Source: Mesorhizobium opportunistum WSM2075 (GTDB taxonomy: Bacteria; Pseudomonadota; Alphaproteobacteria; Rhizobiales; Rhizobiaceae). Taken from it: a stretch of 64,000 nucleotides of DNA. The notes under the pieces are model-generated. The model saw nothing but the letters and a program-made list of their open reading frames with translations, did not search any database and was not told where the DNA came from. The stretch spans positions 1,240,001 to 1,304,000 of the forward strand of contig NC_015675.1 in assembly GCF_000176035.2 (NCBI RefSeq). The letters are read 5' to 3'. Both the position numbers and the translations under genes were made by a program. Within the stretch, counting starts at the first letter, position 1. Each line of letters starts with the position of its first letter. Shown here piece after piece: positions 1 to 11,665 of this stretch.

Positions 1-533
1 GGGTAGCCATGCTTGTCCGCTTCCCCCAGCGACTTCATCACTTGCCAGCCGGAGAAGTTGGAGACCCCGACATAACGCAGCTTGCCGGCGCCCACGAGCG
101 CGTCCAGCGTCGACAAAACCTCGTCGATCGGCGTGCCGGCATCGAAGGCATGCAACTGCAACAGGTCGATGTAGTCGGTGCCGAGACGTTTCAGGGCGGC
201 ATCCACTGCCTTGATCAGCCGAGAACGCGACGAGCCGTAGTCGGCCGGTCCCTCGCCCATCGGCAGCGAGGTCTTGGTCGAGATCAGCACGGCGTCGCGG
301 CGGCCTTTTATGGCTTCGCCGAGCACCTCCTCCGAGGCGCCATTCGAATAGACGTCGGCGGTGTCGAACAGATTGACGCCGGCCTCGAGGCAGATGTCGA
401 CCAGCCGCCGCGCTTCCCTGGCGTCGGTGTTGCCCCAGGCACCGAACAGCGGGCCGGAGCCGCCAAAGGTTCCCGCGCCGAATGAAAGTGCGGGCACTTT
501 CAGGCCCGATGCGCCGAGAGGTCGATAGTCCAT
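1..533 (-). CDS. Aldo/keto reductase (C-terminus off the left edge)
   Basis: NADPH-dependent aldo/keto reductase, presumably cytosolic, reducing a carbonyl substrate that cannot be named. The frame runs from the ATG at 533 to the window edge and gives 177 residues of a protein that is usually about 320-350 long. Visible family marks are FDTADVYSNG with the catalytic Asp and Tyr, the Lys in LISTK, and the His in LLQLHA. It lies 42 bp downstream of the MFS gene on the same strand, so the two are probably one transcript under the divergent LysR regulator. A second, related reductase lies at 2835-3884. Family is certain; substrate is unknown. Confidence 0.87.
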   Translation of the reverse strand, partial: MDYRPLGASGLKVPALSFGAGTFGGSGPLFGAWGNTDAREARRLVDICLEAGVNLFDTADVYSNGASEEVLGEAIKGRRDAVLISTKTSLPMGEGPADYGSSRSRLIKAVDAALKRLGTDYIDLLQLHAFDAGTPIDEVLSTLDALVGAGKLRYVGVSNFSGWQVMKSLGEADKHGY

Positions 534-575
534 TTTTCTGCTCCTGATGATATCGAAAACGGATTGCGGACGAAC

Positions 576-1757
576 TTACGAGTTGGCGCAGACAGGCGTG
601 CCGAGCGAGGCGCTGCGGTGGAGGCGCAGCGCCAGCCCGGCGACGCCAAGGGCCGCGACCGGCAGCAGGGCGGCGACCCAGGTGAGCGCGCCAAGGCCGA
701 GGCCGTGGGCGATGACCGCGCCGCCAAGCCATGCACCGCCGGCATTGCCGAGATTGAAGGCGGCGATGTTGAAGGACGAGGCGAGGCTCTGGCCGGCGCC
801 TTGGGCCTTTTCCAGCACCCACATTTGCAGCGGCGCCACGGTGGCGAAGGCGGCGGCACCGAGCAGGCCGACATAGATCACGGCCATCACCTGGCTGTGG
901 ATGGCGAAGCTCATGGTTGTGAGCACCAAAGCGAGCACGACGAGGCTGCCGAGCACGGACGGCACCAGCCAGCGGTCGGCGACCTTGCCGCCGGCGAGAT
1001 TGCCGGCGATGAGGCCGCCGCCGAAGACGAGCAGGATCGGCGATACCGCGGCTTCCTTGAAGCCCGAGAGTTCGGTCAACAGCGGCGCGATATAGGTGAA
1101 GACGGCGAAGACGCCGGCATAGCCGAGCACGGTGGTGGCGAGGCCGAGCAGGACCGGCGTGCGGCGCAGCACGGCGAGATCGGCGCGCAGGTCGCTCTTC
1201 TCGGGCGCCGCCTGGCTGCGCGGCACCAGGGCCAGGATGACGGCGAAGGCGGCGAGGCCGACTGCGGTCACCGCCCAGAAGGTCGCGCGCCAGCCGAAGG
1301 CCTGGCCGAGCCAGGTGCCGAAGGGCACGCCGAGGATGTTGGCGATGGTCAGGCCGGTGAACATCAAGGCGATCGCCGAAGCCTTCCTGTTGGGTGCGAC
1401 AAGGCCGGTGGCGACCACCGAGCCGACGCCGAAGAAAGTGCCGTGGGCAAAGGCGGTGATGACGCGGGCGCCCATCAGCGTCCAGTAGTCGGGCGCCAGC
1501 GCACAGGCGAGATTGCCAAGCGTGAAGATCGCCATCAGCGCCAGAAGCACTGTCTTGCGCGGCCAGTTGCCGGTGGCGATGGTCAGCAGCGGGGCGCCGA
1601 TGACGACGCCCAGCGCATAGCCCGAAATGAGCTGGCCGGCGGCGGAGATCGAGACGCCAAGGTCTTTGCTGACATCGAGCAGCAGACCCATGATGACGAA
1701 TTCGGTGACGCCGATGCCGAAGGCACCGGCGGCGAGGGCGTAGAGAGCGAGAGGCAT
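576..1757 (-). CDS. MFS transporter, AraJ/arabinose-efflux type
   Basis: Inner-membrane major facilitator of 393 residues, a normal size for 12 helices. The chosen start gives MPLALYALAAGAFGIGVTEF, the typical first helix of AraJ/YdhP-like drug and sugar exporters with the conserved TEF motif. The open frame continues upstream to about 2060, but that part runs into the divergent LysR gene and looks non-coding. Such exporters commonly sit next to LysR genes and carry out efflux of sugars or small drugs; the substrate cannot be read here. The aldo/keto reductase at 1-533 follows 42 bp downstream. Confidence 0.87.
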   Translation of the reverse strand: MPLALYALAAGAFGIGVTEFVIMGLLLDVSKDLGVSISAAGQLISGYALGVVIGAPLLTIATGNWPRKTVLLALMAIFTLGNLACALAPDYWTLMGARVITAFAHGTFFGVGSVVATGLVAPNRKASAIALMFTGLTIANILGVPFGTWLGQAFGWRATFWAVTAVGLAAFAVILALVPRSQAAPEKSDLRADLAVLRRTPVLLGLATTVLGYAGVFAVFTYIAPLLTELSGFKEAAVSPILLVFGGGLIAGNLAGGKVADRWLVPSVLGSLVVLALVLTTMSFAIHSQVMAVIYVGLLGAAAFATVAPLQMWVLEKAQGAGQSLASSFNIAAFNLGNAGGAWLGGAVIAHGLGLGALTWVAALLPVAALGVAGLALRLHRSASLGTPVCANS

Positions 1758-1861
1758 GGTGGTTCCCACTTCGGCGATGACGAGCGCCTTGTCCAAACCG
1801 CGCTCGACCCGGAAGATCGTGTTGCGGTGCATTGTGAACCAGACTTGCTCCAGGCATATTT

Positions 1862-1882
1862 TCTGTGAAATAGATTCACAGA
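1862..1882. promoter_or_regulatory. Perfect inverted repeat, candidate LysR operator over the lysR start
   Basis: TCTGTGAA, five spacer bases, then TTCACAGA form a perfect 8+8 inverted repeat in the 124-bp gap between the divergent MFS and LysR genes. Its last base is the A of the proposed lysR start codon. LysR-family regulators bind interrupted dyads of this kind, so autorepression together with control of the MFS gene is a reasonable inference. There is no Shine-Dalgarno sequence between the dyad and the ATG. Confidence 0.55.
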
Positions 1883-2784
1883 TGGCCAGACCTGACATCA
1901 ACCGCTCCGGCGAGATCGAAGTCTTCGTGCGCGTCGTCGAGGCGGGCAGCTTTTCGGCCGCGGCGCGCAACCTGCGCATGACGCCATCGGCGGTCAGCAA
2001 GCTGATTGCGCGGCTGGAAGCCAGGCTCGGCGCCCGGCTAGTCAGCCGCTCGACGCGCAAGCTGCAGCTGACGCCGGAAGGCAGCGCTTTCTACGAGAGC
2101 GGCCTGCGCATCCTGGCCGACATGGCGGCGGCCGAGCGCGAGGCGGCGGCGGGTGCTGCGCCGCGCGGGCGGCTGCGGGTCAACACCTACGTGCCCTTCG
2201 GCGTGCACCGGCTGATCCCGCTTTTGCCGCGCTTCCTCGAACGCTACCCCGAAATATCGGTCGACCTGGTGCTGACCGACAGCGTCATCGATCTGATGGC
2301 GGAGCGTGCCGATGTCGCCATCCGAGCCGGGCAGCTCGGCGAGTCACGGCTGGTGGCGCGCAAGCTAGGCCAAAGCCCGATGGTGGTTGTAGCCGCCCCG
2401 TCCTATCTTGGAGCGCATGGGACGCCGCGCCTGCCTGCCGAACTCGATCGTCACAATCGGCTTGCCTTCGGCTTCGCCCGGTACAGCGACGGCTGGCCGT
2501 TCGCGGACGGTACGTCCTTCACGGTTCCGGTCAGCGGCAATGCGATGGTCAGCGACGGCGAAGCGATGCGGCTGATGACGATTGCGGGCGCGGGCATTGC
2601 CCGGCTGGCGCGCTGGCATGTCGAGCCCGATATTGCCACCGGCCGGCTGATGCCGCTGCTGGAAGACTTCAACCCTGGCGATGTCGAACCGACACATGCC
2701 GTCTATGTCGGCCACGGCAAGCACCTGCCGGCCAGAGTGCGGGCCTTTCTCGATTTTCTGGTCGAGACCGTGCGGATGGCCTGA
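1882..2784 (+). CDS. LysR-family transcriptional regulator
   Basis: DNA-binding regulator of 300 residues, the usual LysR length. The N-terminal winged helix is clear (residues about 8-65; FSAAARNLRMTPSAVSKLIA is the recognition region), followed by an effector-binding domain of the type-2 periplasmic-binding fold. The sequence resembles the subgroup that regulates neighbouring exporters and oxidoreductases. It is divergent from the MFS exporter and the aldo/keto reductase, its likely targets. The ATG at 1882 starts at the residue where family homology begins; an open frame continues upstream to 1756 but is not plausible coding sequence. Confidence 0.9.
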   Translation: MARPDINRSGEIEVFVRVVEAGSFSAAARNLRMTPSAVSKLIARLEARLGARLVSRSTRKLQLTPEGSAFYESGLRILADMAAAEREAAAGAAPRGRLRVNTYVPFGVHRLIPLLPRFLERYPEISVDLVLTDSVIDLMAERADVAIRAGQLGESRLVARKLGQSPMVVVAAPSYLGAHGTPRLPAELDRHNRLAFGFARYSDGWPFADGTSFTVPVSGNAMVSDGEAMRLMTIAGAGIARLARWHVEPDIATGRLMPLLEDFNPGDVEPTHAVYVGHGKHLPARVRAFLDFLVETVRMA

Positions 2785-2791
2785 AGTGATA

Positions 2792-2815
2792 CCCGGGAGC
2801 CGTCCGACTCCCGGG
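2792..2815. terminator. Hairpin between convergent lysR and aldo/keto reductase genes
   Basis: CCCGGGAG and CTCCCGGG form a perfect 8-bp stem around an 8-base loop, 7 bp after the lysR stop codon and 19 bp before the stop of the convergent gene. No T-run follows on either strand, so it is only a possible terminator or mRNA end protector. Confidence 0.4.
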
Positions 2816-2834
2816 ATAGCCTTCGTCAGCCGCG

Positions 2835-3884
2835 TTATGCTTTGGGCGTGAACGGCTCCGGCCGGCGGCCGGCCGCCTGGCGTTCGACCATCCAGCCGGG
2901 ATATTCCGCCGGCAGCGCGCTGACCTCGTCGAGACGGGCGAGATCGTCGGTGTCGAGCTTCACTTCAGTCGCGGCAAGGTTCTGTTCGAGCTGCTCCATG
3001 CGGCTGGCGCCGATGATGACGCTCATCACGAAAGGCTTGGCCAGGACATAGCCGAGCGCCACTGTGGCAACGCTGACATCATGCTTCCTGGCGACCTCGC
3101 GCATGACGGCGACGGCCGCCCAGGCGCGGTCCTCGTTGACCGGCGGGAAGTTGAAGGACGCCCGGCGGCCCTCGCCATTGCCGGGCGCGCCGGGGCCGTA
3201 TTTGCCGGACAGCAGGCCACCGGCCATCGGCGACCACACCATCAGGCCGAGCTTTTCCTCGTTGATCAGCGGCACGATCTCGCGTTCGAGGTCGCGGCCG
3301 GCGATCGAGTAATAGGACTGGATGGTCTCGAAACGGGCAAAACCCTTGCGGTCGGCAATGCCGAGCGCCTTGGCGATGCGCCAGGCCTGCCAGTTGGAGA
3401 CGCCGACATACCGGACCTTGCCGCTGGCAACCAGATCATCGAGTGCCCGCAGCGTCTCGTCGATCGGCGTCACCGCGTCGGTGCCGTGCAGCTGATAGAG
3501 ATCGATGTGGTCGAGCTGCAGCCGTTCGAGGCTGGCATCGACCGAATCCATGATGTGGCCGCGCGAGGAGCCACGCTGGTTCGGGCCGTCGCCCATGGCG
3601 CCATGCACCTTGGTGGCGATGACGACGTCCGAACGTTTGATGCCGAGGTCCCTAAGCGACTGGCCGAGCAGGCGCTCGGATTGACCGAAGGAGTAGACAT
3701 CGGCCGTGTCGAAGAAATTGACGCCGGCGGCAATCGAGCGGGCGACGATCTCGTTGACGCCCTTCTGGTCGAGGCTGGCGATCAGGCCCCATTGGGCGTT
3801 TTCGCCGGCGGCGCCGAAGGTCATGGTGCCGAGGCACAGTTCGGAGACGAACATCCCCGTATTTCCAAGCTGATTGTAACGCAT
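2835..3884 (-). CDS. Aldo/keto reductase, AKR11/tas-like
   Basis: Cytosolic NADPH-dependent aldo/keto reductase of 349 residues, full length. The catalytic tetrad is visible: Asp and Tyr in FDTADVYSFG, Lys in VIATKVHG, and His in LYQLHG. The C-terminal half carries the family's cofactor-binding signature (VIIGASRMEQLEQNL). The N-terminus MRYNQLGNTGMFVSELCLG is a standard start. It shares its plan with the reductase at 1-533 but is clearly diverged. It stands alone on its strand, convergent with lysR and followed upstream by the toxin-antitoxin pair. The physiological substrate is unknown. Confidence 0.9.
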   Translation of the reverse strand: MRYNQLGNTGMFVSELCLGTMTFGAAGENAQWGLIASLDQKGVNEIVARSIAAGVNFFDTADVYSFGQSERLLGQSLRDLGIKRSDVVIATKVHGAMGDGPNQRGSSRGHIMDSVDASLERLQLDHIDLYQLHGTDAVTPIDETLRALDDLVASGKVRYVGVSNWQAWRIAKALGIADRKGFARFETIQSYYSIAGRDLEREIVPLINEEKLGLMVWSPMAGGLLSGKYGPGAPGNGEGRRASFNFPPVNEDRAWAAVAVMREVARKHDVSVATVALGYVLAKPFVMSVIIGASRMEQLEQNLAATEVKLDTDDLARLDEVSALPAEYPGWMVERQAAGRRPEPFTPKA

Positions 3885-4027
3885 GGCAAAGGCTCCAGGA
3901 GAATTGTGATGACACTAATCAAATAGGAACGGTACGTTTCGTTTCCACTGTTGGCGTAACGACCGCTTGAGATTGGCCCAATGCGCGTGAGCGTAGATGG
4001 AACGCTTCGAAAAGCAGACGAACGAGC

Positions 4028-4429
4028 TTAGACGTCCCAGGGATCGAGCACCGTCACGCCTGTATCATCGAAGTCGGCGGTGTTGCGCGTCACCAGAATA
4101 AGATCATGGACAAGGGCGGTTGCCGCGATGAGGGTATCGGCGCTGCCTCTTGTGCGGCCGGCCGTGATACGGCCCCAAGCCAACGCGACATCTTCCGTAA
4201 CGGCAAGAATACGGTCCGCATTGTCCCGCCGAAGCTCCCGCAGCCACAGATCGAGGCGTGTTGCCTTTTCGGAGTCGACCTTGCGCAGCTTGGTGATCCC
4301 ACGCTCGATCTCTCCAAGCGTAGTGACGCTGAGATTGACTGATGTCGGGTCCACCGATGCCAGCCAGTCAGTCGGCTTGGGCAGCCGCCTCTGCACATCC
4401 GAAACGATGTTCGTGTCGAGCAGATACAT
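4028..4429 (-). CDS. vapC: PIN-domain toxin, VapC family
   Basis: Likely ribonuclease toxin of a type II toxin-antitoxin system, 133 residues as expected for VapC. The acidic Mg-binding positions of the PIN fold are present: Asp5 in MYLLDTN, Glu40/Glu42 in LGEIERG, Asp98 in GSADTLIAATA, and Asp119 near the C-terminus in TRNTADF. Its ATG shares bases with the TGA of the upstream antitoxin (TGATG), which implies translational coupling. The family cleaves tRNA or rRNA; the target here cannot be predicted. All key residues are intact, so it is probably functional. Confidence 0.92.
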   Translation of the reverse strand: MYLLDTNIVSDVQRRLPKPTDWLASVDPTSVNLSVTTLGEIERGITKLRKVDSEKATRLDLWLRELRRDNADRILAVTEDVALAWGRITAGRTRGSADTLIAATALVHDLILVTRNTADFDDTGVTVLDPWDV

Positions 4430-4683
4430 CAGAGATCGACGTCCCGGATCATCGTTTTCGGGCGACGGTTGACCTCTTCGGCGAAATCATCGTCCCAGAC
4501 AGGACCTGTCAAAAGGTACTCCGCCAGCGACTTTTTCTTTCCAGCGAGACGGTCGTAGTCCTCGGCGGAGAGAACCACTGCGGCACGCTCGCCACGCAAC
4601 GTCACTGTCTGCGGTCCCTCGCTTCGCGCACGCTGAACCACCTTGGAAAAATTGTTCTTCGCGTCCTGAAGGTGCCAGTTCAT
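4429..4683 (-). CDS. Antitoxin, Phd/YefM family
   Basis: Small antitoxin of 84 residues that should bind and neutralise the PIN toxin encoded immediately downstream and repress their shared promoter. The N-terminus MNWHLQDAKNNFSKVVQRA matches the Phd/YefM DNA-binding fold, and the acidic C-terminal tail (PVWDDDFAEEVNRRP) is the expected toxin-binding segment. The pairing of a Phd-type antitoxin with a PIN toxin is common in rhizobia. The stop codon overlaps the toxin start. Confidence 0.9.
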   Translation of the reverse strand: MNWHLQDAKNNFSKVVQRARSEGPQTVTLRGERAAVVLSAEDYDRLAGKKKSLAEYLLTGPVWDDDFAEEVNRRPKTMIRDVDL

Positions 4684-4692
4684 GAAATGCTC

Positions 4693-4709
4693 CTAGCTAG
4701 CTTGGCTAG
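4693..4709. promoter_or_regulatory. CTAGC repeats, candidate antitoxin operator
   Basis: CTAGC occurs twice in a row (4693-4697 and 4697-4701) and is answered by GCTAG at 4705-4709, giving a short dyad about 10 bp upstream of the antitoxin start. Antitoxin-toxin complexes usually bind such dyads over their own promoter. The position fits, but the arms are only 5 bp, so this is tentative. Confidence 0.4.
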
Positions 4710-4763
4710 ATATAGCATTTGCTCGACGCGGCAGCAAGGAATGCTGTGCTGGCGCCGGGCGGA

Positions 4764-5426
4764 CTAACGGCTGCCGAAGATCGCCGAACCGACACGGACG
4801 CTGGTTGCGCCGAAGGCGATTGCCGTCTCGTAGTCGCCGGACATGCCCATCGAGAGTTTGGCGACGCCGGCTTCCTTGCCGAGCTTTTCCAGCAAAGCGA
4901 AGTGTGGGCCGGGGTTCTCGTCGGCCGGCGGGATGCACATCAGGCCTTCGATGGCGAGCCCGTGGACGTCGCGGCAGCGGGCGACGAAGGCGACCGCCTC
5001 GCGCGGCTCGATGCCGGCCTTCTGCGGTTCCGAGCCGGTGTTGACCTGGACGTAGAGCTTTGGCGCGCGGCCTTGCCGGGCGATCTCCCTGGCGAGTTCG
5101 GCGGCGATCTTTTCACGGTCGACCGTCTCGATGACATCGAACAGCGCGACGGCCTCCCTGGCCTTGTTCGACTGCAGCGGGCCGATCAGGTGCAGCTCGA
5201 TGTCCGGGAAAGCGCCTTTCAGCGGCGGCCATTTGCCTTGCGCCTCCTGCACGCGATTCTCACCGAAGACGCGCTGGCCGGCCTCGATGACCGGGCCGAT
5301 GTCGGCGGCCTCGAAGGTCTTGGAGACGGCGACGAGCGTCACCGCACCGGCTTCGCGGCCTGCCTCGCGCTCGGCCGCGGCAATCTTCGCCTTGACCGCA
5401 AAAAACTGCTGAACGGCGTCGCCCAT
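4764..5426 (-). CDS. yggS: Pyridoxal-phosphate homeostasis protein (YggS/PROSC family)
   Basis: Cytosolic PLP-binding protein of 220 residues that buffers free pyridoxal phosphate and affects amino-acid balance. The PLP lysine is in TLVAVSKTF, followed by the conserved FGENRVQEA and HLIGPLQSNK blocks, and the phosphate-binding loop at the C-terminus (LSMGMSGDYETAIAFGATSVRVG). The start MGDAVQQFF was chosen because homology begins there; the frame stays open for 31 further codons without family similarity. It is divergent from leuS, a common arrangement in related genomes. Enzymatic activity is not expected for this family. Confidence 0.94.
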   Translation of the reverse strand: MGDAVQQFFAVKAKIAAAEREAGREAGAVTLVAVSKTFEAADIGPVIEAGQRVFGENRVQEAQGKWPPLKGAFPDIELHLIGPLQSNKAREAVALFDVIETVDREKIAAELAREIARQGRAPKLYVQVNTGSEPQKAGIEPREAVAFVARCRDVHGLAIEGLMCIPPADENPGPHFALLEKLGKEAGVAKLSMGMSGDYETAIAFGATSVRVGSAIFGSR

Positions 5427-5582
5427 ATGCAAATCCTGCTGTTTTGACCCGCGTTTTTGACCGACGCGATGCCCATATGGTTGACGGGTTTGCCAAACCA
5501 TGGTGAACACCCGGACCACATTCCCTGAACTGCCGAGCGTCTCGCCCGCAGTCCGTGCATGCTTTTAAGTGAAAAACGTCCC

Positions 5583-8193
<2,611 letters not shown>

Positions 8194-8207
<14 letters not shown>

Positions 8208-8787
8208 CCTTGAGTTACCTAACCCGGAAAAGACAGAGCTGAGCCGCCTGCTGCGGCGCATCGCGCTTGCCGGCCTTTTCGGCTCGCTCGCATTGGTCTC
8301 GGCCTGCCAGGTGCGGCCGCTCTATTCGAACGCGCCGCTGTCCACGGGCTCGACCGCAAATGCCGAGCTGGCGTCGATTGCCGTCAAGCCGGTCAACACA
8401 CGCTATGCCCAGCAGGTGCGCAACAATCTGATCTTCGGATTTGGGCGCGGCGCCGGCGAACCGGCCTCGCCGCTTTATTCGCTTGGTCTCAGCGTAACCG
8501 AAGCCGTCGATTCGGCCGCGCTGGTGCAGGTCCAGACCGATCAGGACGAGCCGACCGCCGGTTCGGTGACGCTGACCGCCAGCTACACGCTGACCGATGC
8601 GAAAACCGGCGCCGTCATCACGGTCGGCAAGCGGGCGATCACCTCGTCCTTCGACAGGCCGCGGCAGGAATTTGCCTCGTATCGGGCGCAGATCGACGCT
8701 GAAAACCGCGCCGCGCGCGAGCTGGCCGAAGCCCTGCAATTGTCCATCGCCCAGGATCTGGCGCGGCACGGCAAGACGGCTGGCTAA
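8194..8787 (+). CDS. lptE: LPS-assembly lipoprotein LptE
   Basis: Outer-membrane lipoprotein of 197 residues expected to plug and assemble the LptD lipopolysaccharide translocon. The N-terminus has a positively charged stretch, a hydrophobic helix and a lipobox (ALVSAC, lipid-modified Cys near residue 38), followed by the typical VRPLYS start of the mature domain. In alphaproteobacteria this gene regularly follows leuS, which is the main support beyond the lipobox. The start overlaps leuS by 14 bp. The usual next gene of this neighbourhood, holA for DNA polymerase III delta, is not present downstream. Confidence 0.87.
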
Positions 8788-9009
8788 CGCCGTTTTTCGT
8801 TTCACGCAAAAGCCGAGCCACGGACGGGCAAAACGCGCCGGCCTTCGGGCCGCCAGCGGCATGTGAATTCTGATCTTCGAAGCGCCTCGCGACGGCCAGG
8901 GTCCGGTTTTATTTTCAGCTTTTCCATCGCTCCGGCGCTGCCGACGGGAAGCAACTGTTAACCACTCGCTCCCTATTGCTCAGCAGACGTTTCAGAGTGA
9001 GTCTTGAGC

Positions 9010-11595
9010 ATGGAATCCAGGCGTTTTCTCCGGGTCAATTCATTGAAGGCAGCTTCGCCCGATGACCCCGGGGTAAAGCGTTTCAACACCATGGGCGACA
9101 AGGCGGATGGCTGGCAAACCGGCGCGGCCGGAGCCGGCAACTCCGGTGATTTCGTCGATCTTGGCGGCAACGAAAGCCCAGCCTGGCAAGACTATTTCTT
9201 CCTGGCGCCCAATGTGCGGTTTACCCGCACGCCGGACTACGAAGCCAAGACGCGCCATCCGCAGCGCGACCAGATTGCCGCCGAGCAAAGCGAACCGCCG
9301 GTCCCACCGGCGCAGCAAGCAAGCGCACGGCCCGCCGCGGTCCCGCCATCCCATGCAGCCACGTCTTCACCATTGCTGAAGAGCCGGAACCCCGTCTTGG
9401 ACGCCGTCCGCTCGACTGCCGGCAACAGGGGCGCGGTGCTGCAGAGGCCGGCGGGTTCGGCCCCGACATCCGTTACGCCAAGGCATGCTGGCGAACCGGC
9501 ACGGACCGCTGCGCCTGCGGGGTCAAGGATCATCGCAACATCACGCGCATCCGCGCCGACCCAGGGGACGGCGGCGCCGGTCAAAACCACCGGCCGTGAA
9601 AGAGTGCGTTGGCCCTATCTGTCGGATCACGCCTTTTTCGAGGTCATGGCGCCCTACATGGTCGAGGCTCCGTCGCCGGTGCCGCAAGCCGTCCCGGCGC
9701 CGCGCCCGGCCGGGCCGGTCGTCGCCAAACCGGCCGAGAGCCACGCCGCGCCCACGGCGGATCCCACCTCGCTGTTCCGCGTCATCGAATGCCTTCCGGG
9801 CCTGCAAGCTCCGCCCGCCTCGCCGGACGTCCGTCCGGCCAATTCGAACCAGGCCGAGGTCCAGCCGGTGGCGAGCAGCGCGCCGCGACAGGCCCGGACT
9901 GCGGCTGCAACTTCCGCCGTCGCGCGCAATGCCGTTCCGGTCCAGGTCGCGCAAAGCCTGGAGGAGACCGTGCAGGCTCCGGCCGGGCGCGCCTCGTCGC
10001 CGCTGCCCAAGGTCGGCAAGATCGTGCCGTCCACGACCGGCGAGGCATACGAGCTTCCCTCCGAGGAGCTGCTCCAGCAGCCGCCGGAAGGGCAGGGCTT
10101 CTACATGTCGCAGGAGCGGCTCGAGCAGAATGCCGACCTCCTGGAAAGCGTGCTGGAGGATTTCGGCGTGCGCGGCGAGATCATCCACGTTCGCCCTGGT
10201 CCGGTCGTGACACTCTATGAGTTCGAGCCGGCGCCGGGCGTCAAATCGTCTCGCGTCATCGGTCTCGCCGACGATATCGCCCGTTCCATGTCGGCGATTT
10301 CGGCGCGCGTCGCCGTGGTGCCCGGCCGCAACGTCATCGGCATCGAGCTTCCGAACGAGACCCGCGAGACCGTCTATTTCCGCGAGCTGATCGAATCGCA
10401 GGGTTTCCGCAAGACCAGTTGCAAGCTGGCGCTTTGCCTCGGCAAGACGATAGGCGGCGAGCCCGTCATCGCCGAATTGGCGAAGATGCCGCATCTGCTC
10501 GTTGCCGGCACCACCGGCTCCGGCAAGTCGGTCGCCATCAACACCATGATCCTGTCGCTGCTCTACCGGCTGAAGCCGGAAGAATGCCGGCTGATCATGG
10601 TCGATCCCAAGATGCTCGAACTCTCCGTCTATGACGGCATCCCGCATCTTCTGACCCCCGTCGTCACGGACCCCAAGAAGGCCGTCACCGCGCTCAAATG
10701 GGCGGTGCGCGAGATGGAGGACCGCTACCGCAAGATGGCGCGGCTCGGCGTGCGCAACATCGACGGCTACAACGAGCGCGCCGCCCAGGCCCGTGACAAG
10801 GGTGAGACGGTCGTCATGACCGTTCAGGCCGGCTTCGAGAAGGGCACCGGCGAGCCGCTCTTCGAGCAGCAGGAAATCGACCTCGCGCCGATGCCCTATA
10901 TCGTCGTCATCGTCGACGAAATGGCCGACCTGATGATGGTCGCCGGCAAGGAGATCGAAGGCGCGATCCAGCGCCTGGCACAGATGGCGCGCGCGGCCGG
11001 CATCCATTTGATCATGGCGACGCAGCGCCCCTCGGTCGATGTCATCACCGGCACGATCAAGGCCAACTTCCCGACCCGGATTTCCTTCCAGGTGACGTCC
11101 AAGATCGACAGCCGCACCATCCTGGGCGAGCAGGGCGCCGAGCAGCTGCTTGGCCAGGGCGACATGCTGCACATGATGGGCGGCGGGCGCATTTCGCGCG
11201 TGCACGGCCCCTTTGTCTCCGACGCGGAGGTCGAGCACGTCGTGGCGCATCTGAAGGCTCAGGGCCGCCCCGAATATCTGGAAACCGTGACGGCCGACGA
11301 GGATGAAGAGGAAGACGACGGCGACCAGGGAGCCGTCTTCGACAAGGGATCGGTTGCAGCCGAAGACAGCGATGCGACCTACGACGAGGCGGTCAAGGTG
11401 GTGGTGCGCGACAAGAAGTGCTCGACCTCCTATATCCAGCGCCGCCTCGGCATCGGCTACAACCGCGCCGCTTCACTGGTCGAGCGCATGGAGAAGGAAG
11501 GGCTGGTCGGCGCACCCAACCATGTCGGAAAGCGCGAGATCATGACGGGCCGGCGCCCGCCGGTTGCCACGCCCGACGACGACGCCGCTGATTGA
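9010..11595 (+). CDS. ftsK: DNA translocase FtsK/SpoIIIE, without N-terminal membrane domain
   Basis: Hexameric ATP-driven DNA pump for chromosome segregation and dimer resolution, 861 residues. The C-terminal motor is complete: Walker A GTTGSGKS at about 500-507, Walker [12 protein letters not shown] near 632-642, and a C-terminal gamma winged helix ([21 protein letters not shown]) that reads polar DNA sequences. The first 350 residues are Pro/Ala-rich and show no membrane helices, unlike classic FtsK with four. Rhizobial genomes often carry one membrane-bound and one such soluble-looking paralogue. The ATG at 9010 is preferred; a TTG two codons upstream is possible. Confidence 0.93.
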   Translation: MESRRFLRVNSLKAASPDDPGVKRFNTMGDKADGWQTGAAGAGNSGDFVDLGGNESPAWQDYFFLAPNVRFTRTPDYEAKTRHPQRDQIAAEQSEPPVPPAQQASARPAAVPPSHAATSSPLLKSRNPVLDAVRSTAGNRGAVLQRPAGSAPTSVTPRHAGEPARTAAPAGSRIIATSRASAPTQGTAAPVKTTGRERVRWPYLSDHAFFEVMAPYMVEAPSPVPQAVPAPRPAGPVVAKPAESHAAPTADPTSLFRVIECLPGLQAPPASPDVRPANSNQAEVQPVASSAPRQARTAAATSAVARNAVPVQVAQSLEETVQAPAGRASSPLPKVGKIVPSTTGEAYELPSEELLQQPPEGQGFYMSQERLEQNADLLESVLEDFGVRGEIIHVRPGPVVTLYEFEPAPGVKSSRVIGLADDIARSMSAISARVAVVPGRNVIGIELPNETRETVYFRELIESQGFRKTSCKLALCLGKTIGGEPVIAELAKMPHLLVAGTTGSGKSVAINTMILSLLYRLKPEECRLIMVDPKMLELSVYDGIPHLLTPVVTDPKKAVTALKWAVREMEDRYRKMARLGVRNIDGYNERAAQARDKGETVVMTVQAGFEKGTGEPLFEQQEIDLAPMPYIVVIVDEMADLMMVAGKEIEGAIQRLAQMARAAGIHLIMATQRPSVDVITGTIKANFPTRISFQVTSKIDSRTILGEQGAEQLLGQGDMLHMMGGGRISRVHGPFVSDAEVEHVVAHLKAQGRPEYLETVTADEDEEEDDGDQGAVFDKGSVAAEDSDATYDEAVKVVVRDKKCSTSYIQRRLGIGYNRAASLVERMEKEGLVGAPNHVGKREIMTGRRPPVATPDDDAAD

Positions 11596-11618
11596 CCGGC
11601 AGGTCCACGAAGGTCAAT

Positions 11619-11645
11619 AAAAAAGGCCGGTTGCCCGGCCTTTTT
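11619..11645. terminator. Bidirectional intrinsic terminator between ftsK and tal
   Basis: An A-run, GGCCGG, a four-base loop, CCGGCC and a T-run form a textbook intrinsic terminator. The A/T symmetry lets it work for ftsK on the plus strand and for the transaldolase gene on the minus strand, which end on either side of it. Confidence 0.9.
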
Positions 11646-11665
11646 GGTATCGGATATCGGATCGC

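Noticed and set aside
564..1868. Long open plus-strand frame opposite the MFS gene
   Set aside because: It is Gly/Ala/Arg/Asp-rich with no domain; the minus strand gives a complete MFS protein. It is an artefact of high third-position GC.
8839..8852. CGGCC-TTCG-GGCCG hairpin as a terminator of leuS-lptE
   Set aside because: The stem is 5 bp and no T-run follows; too weak to annotate.
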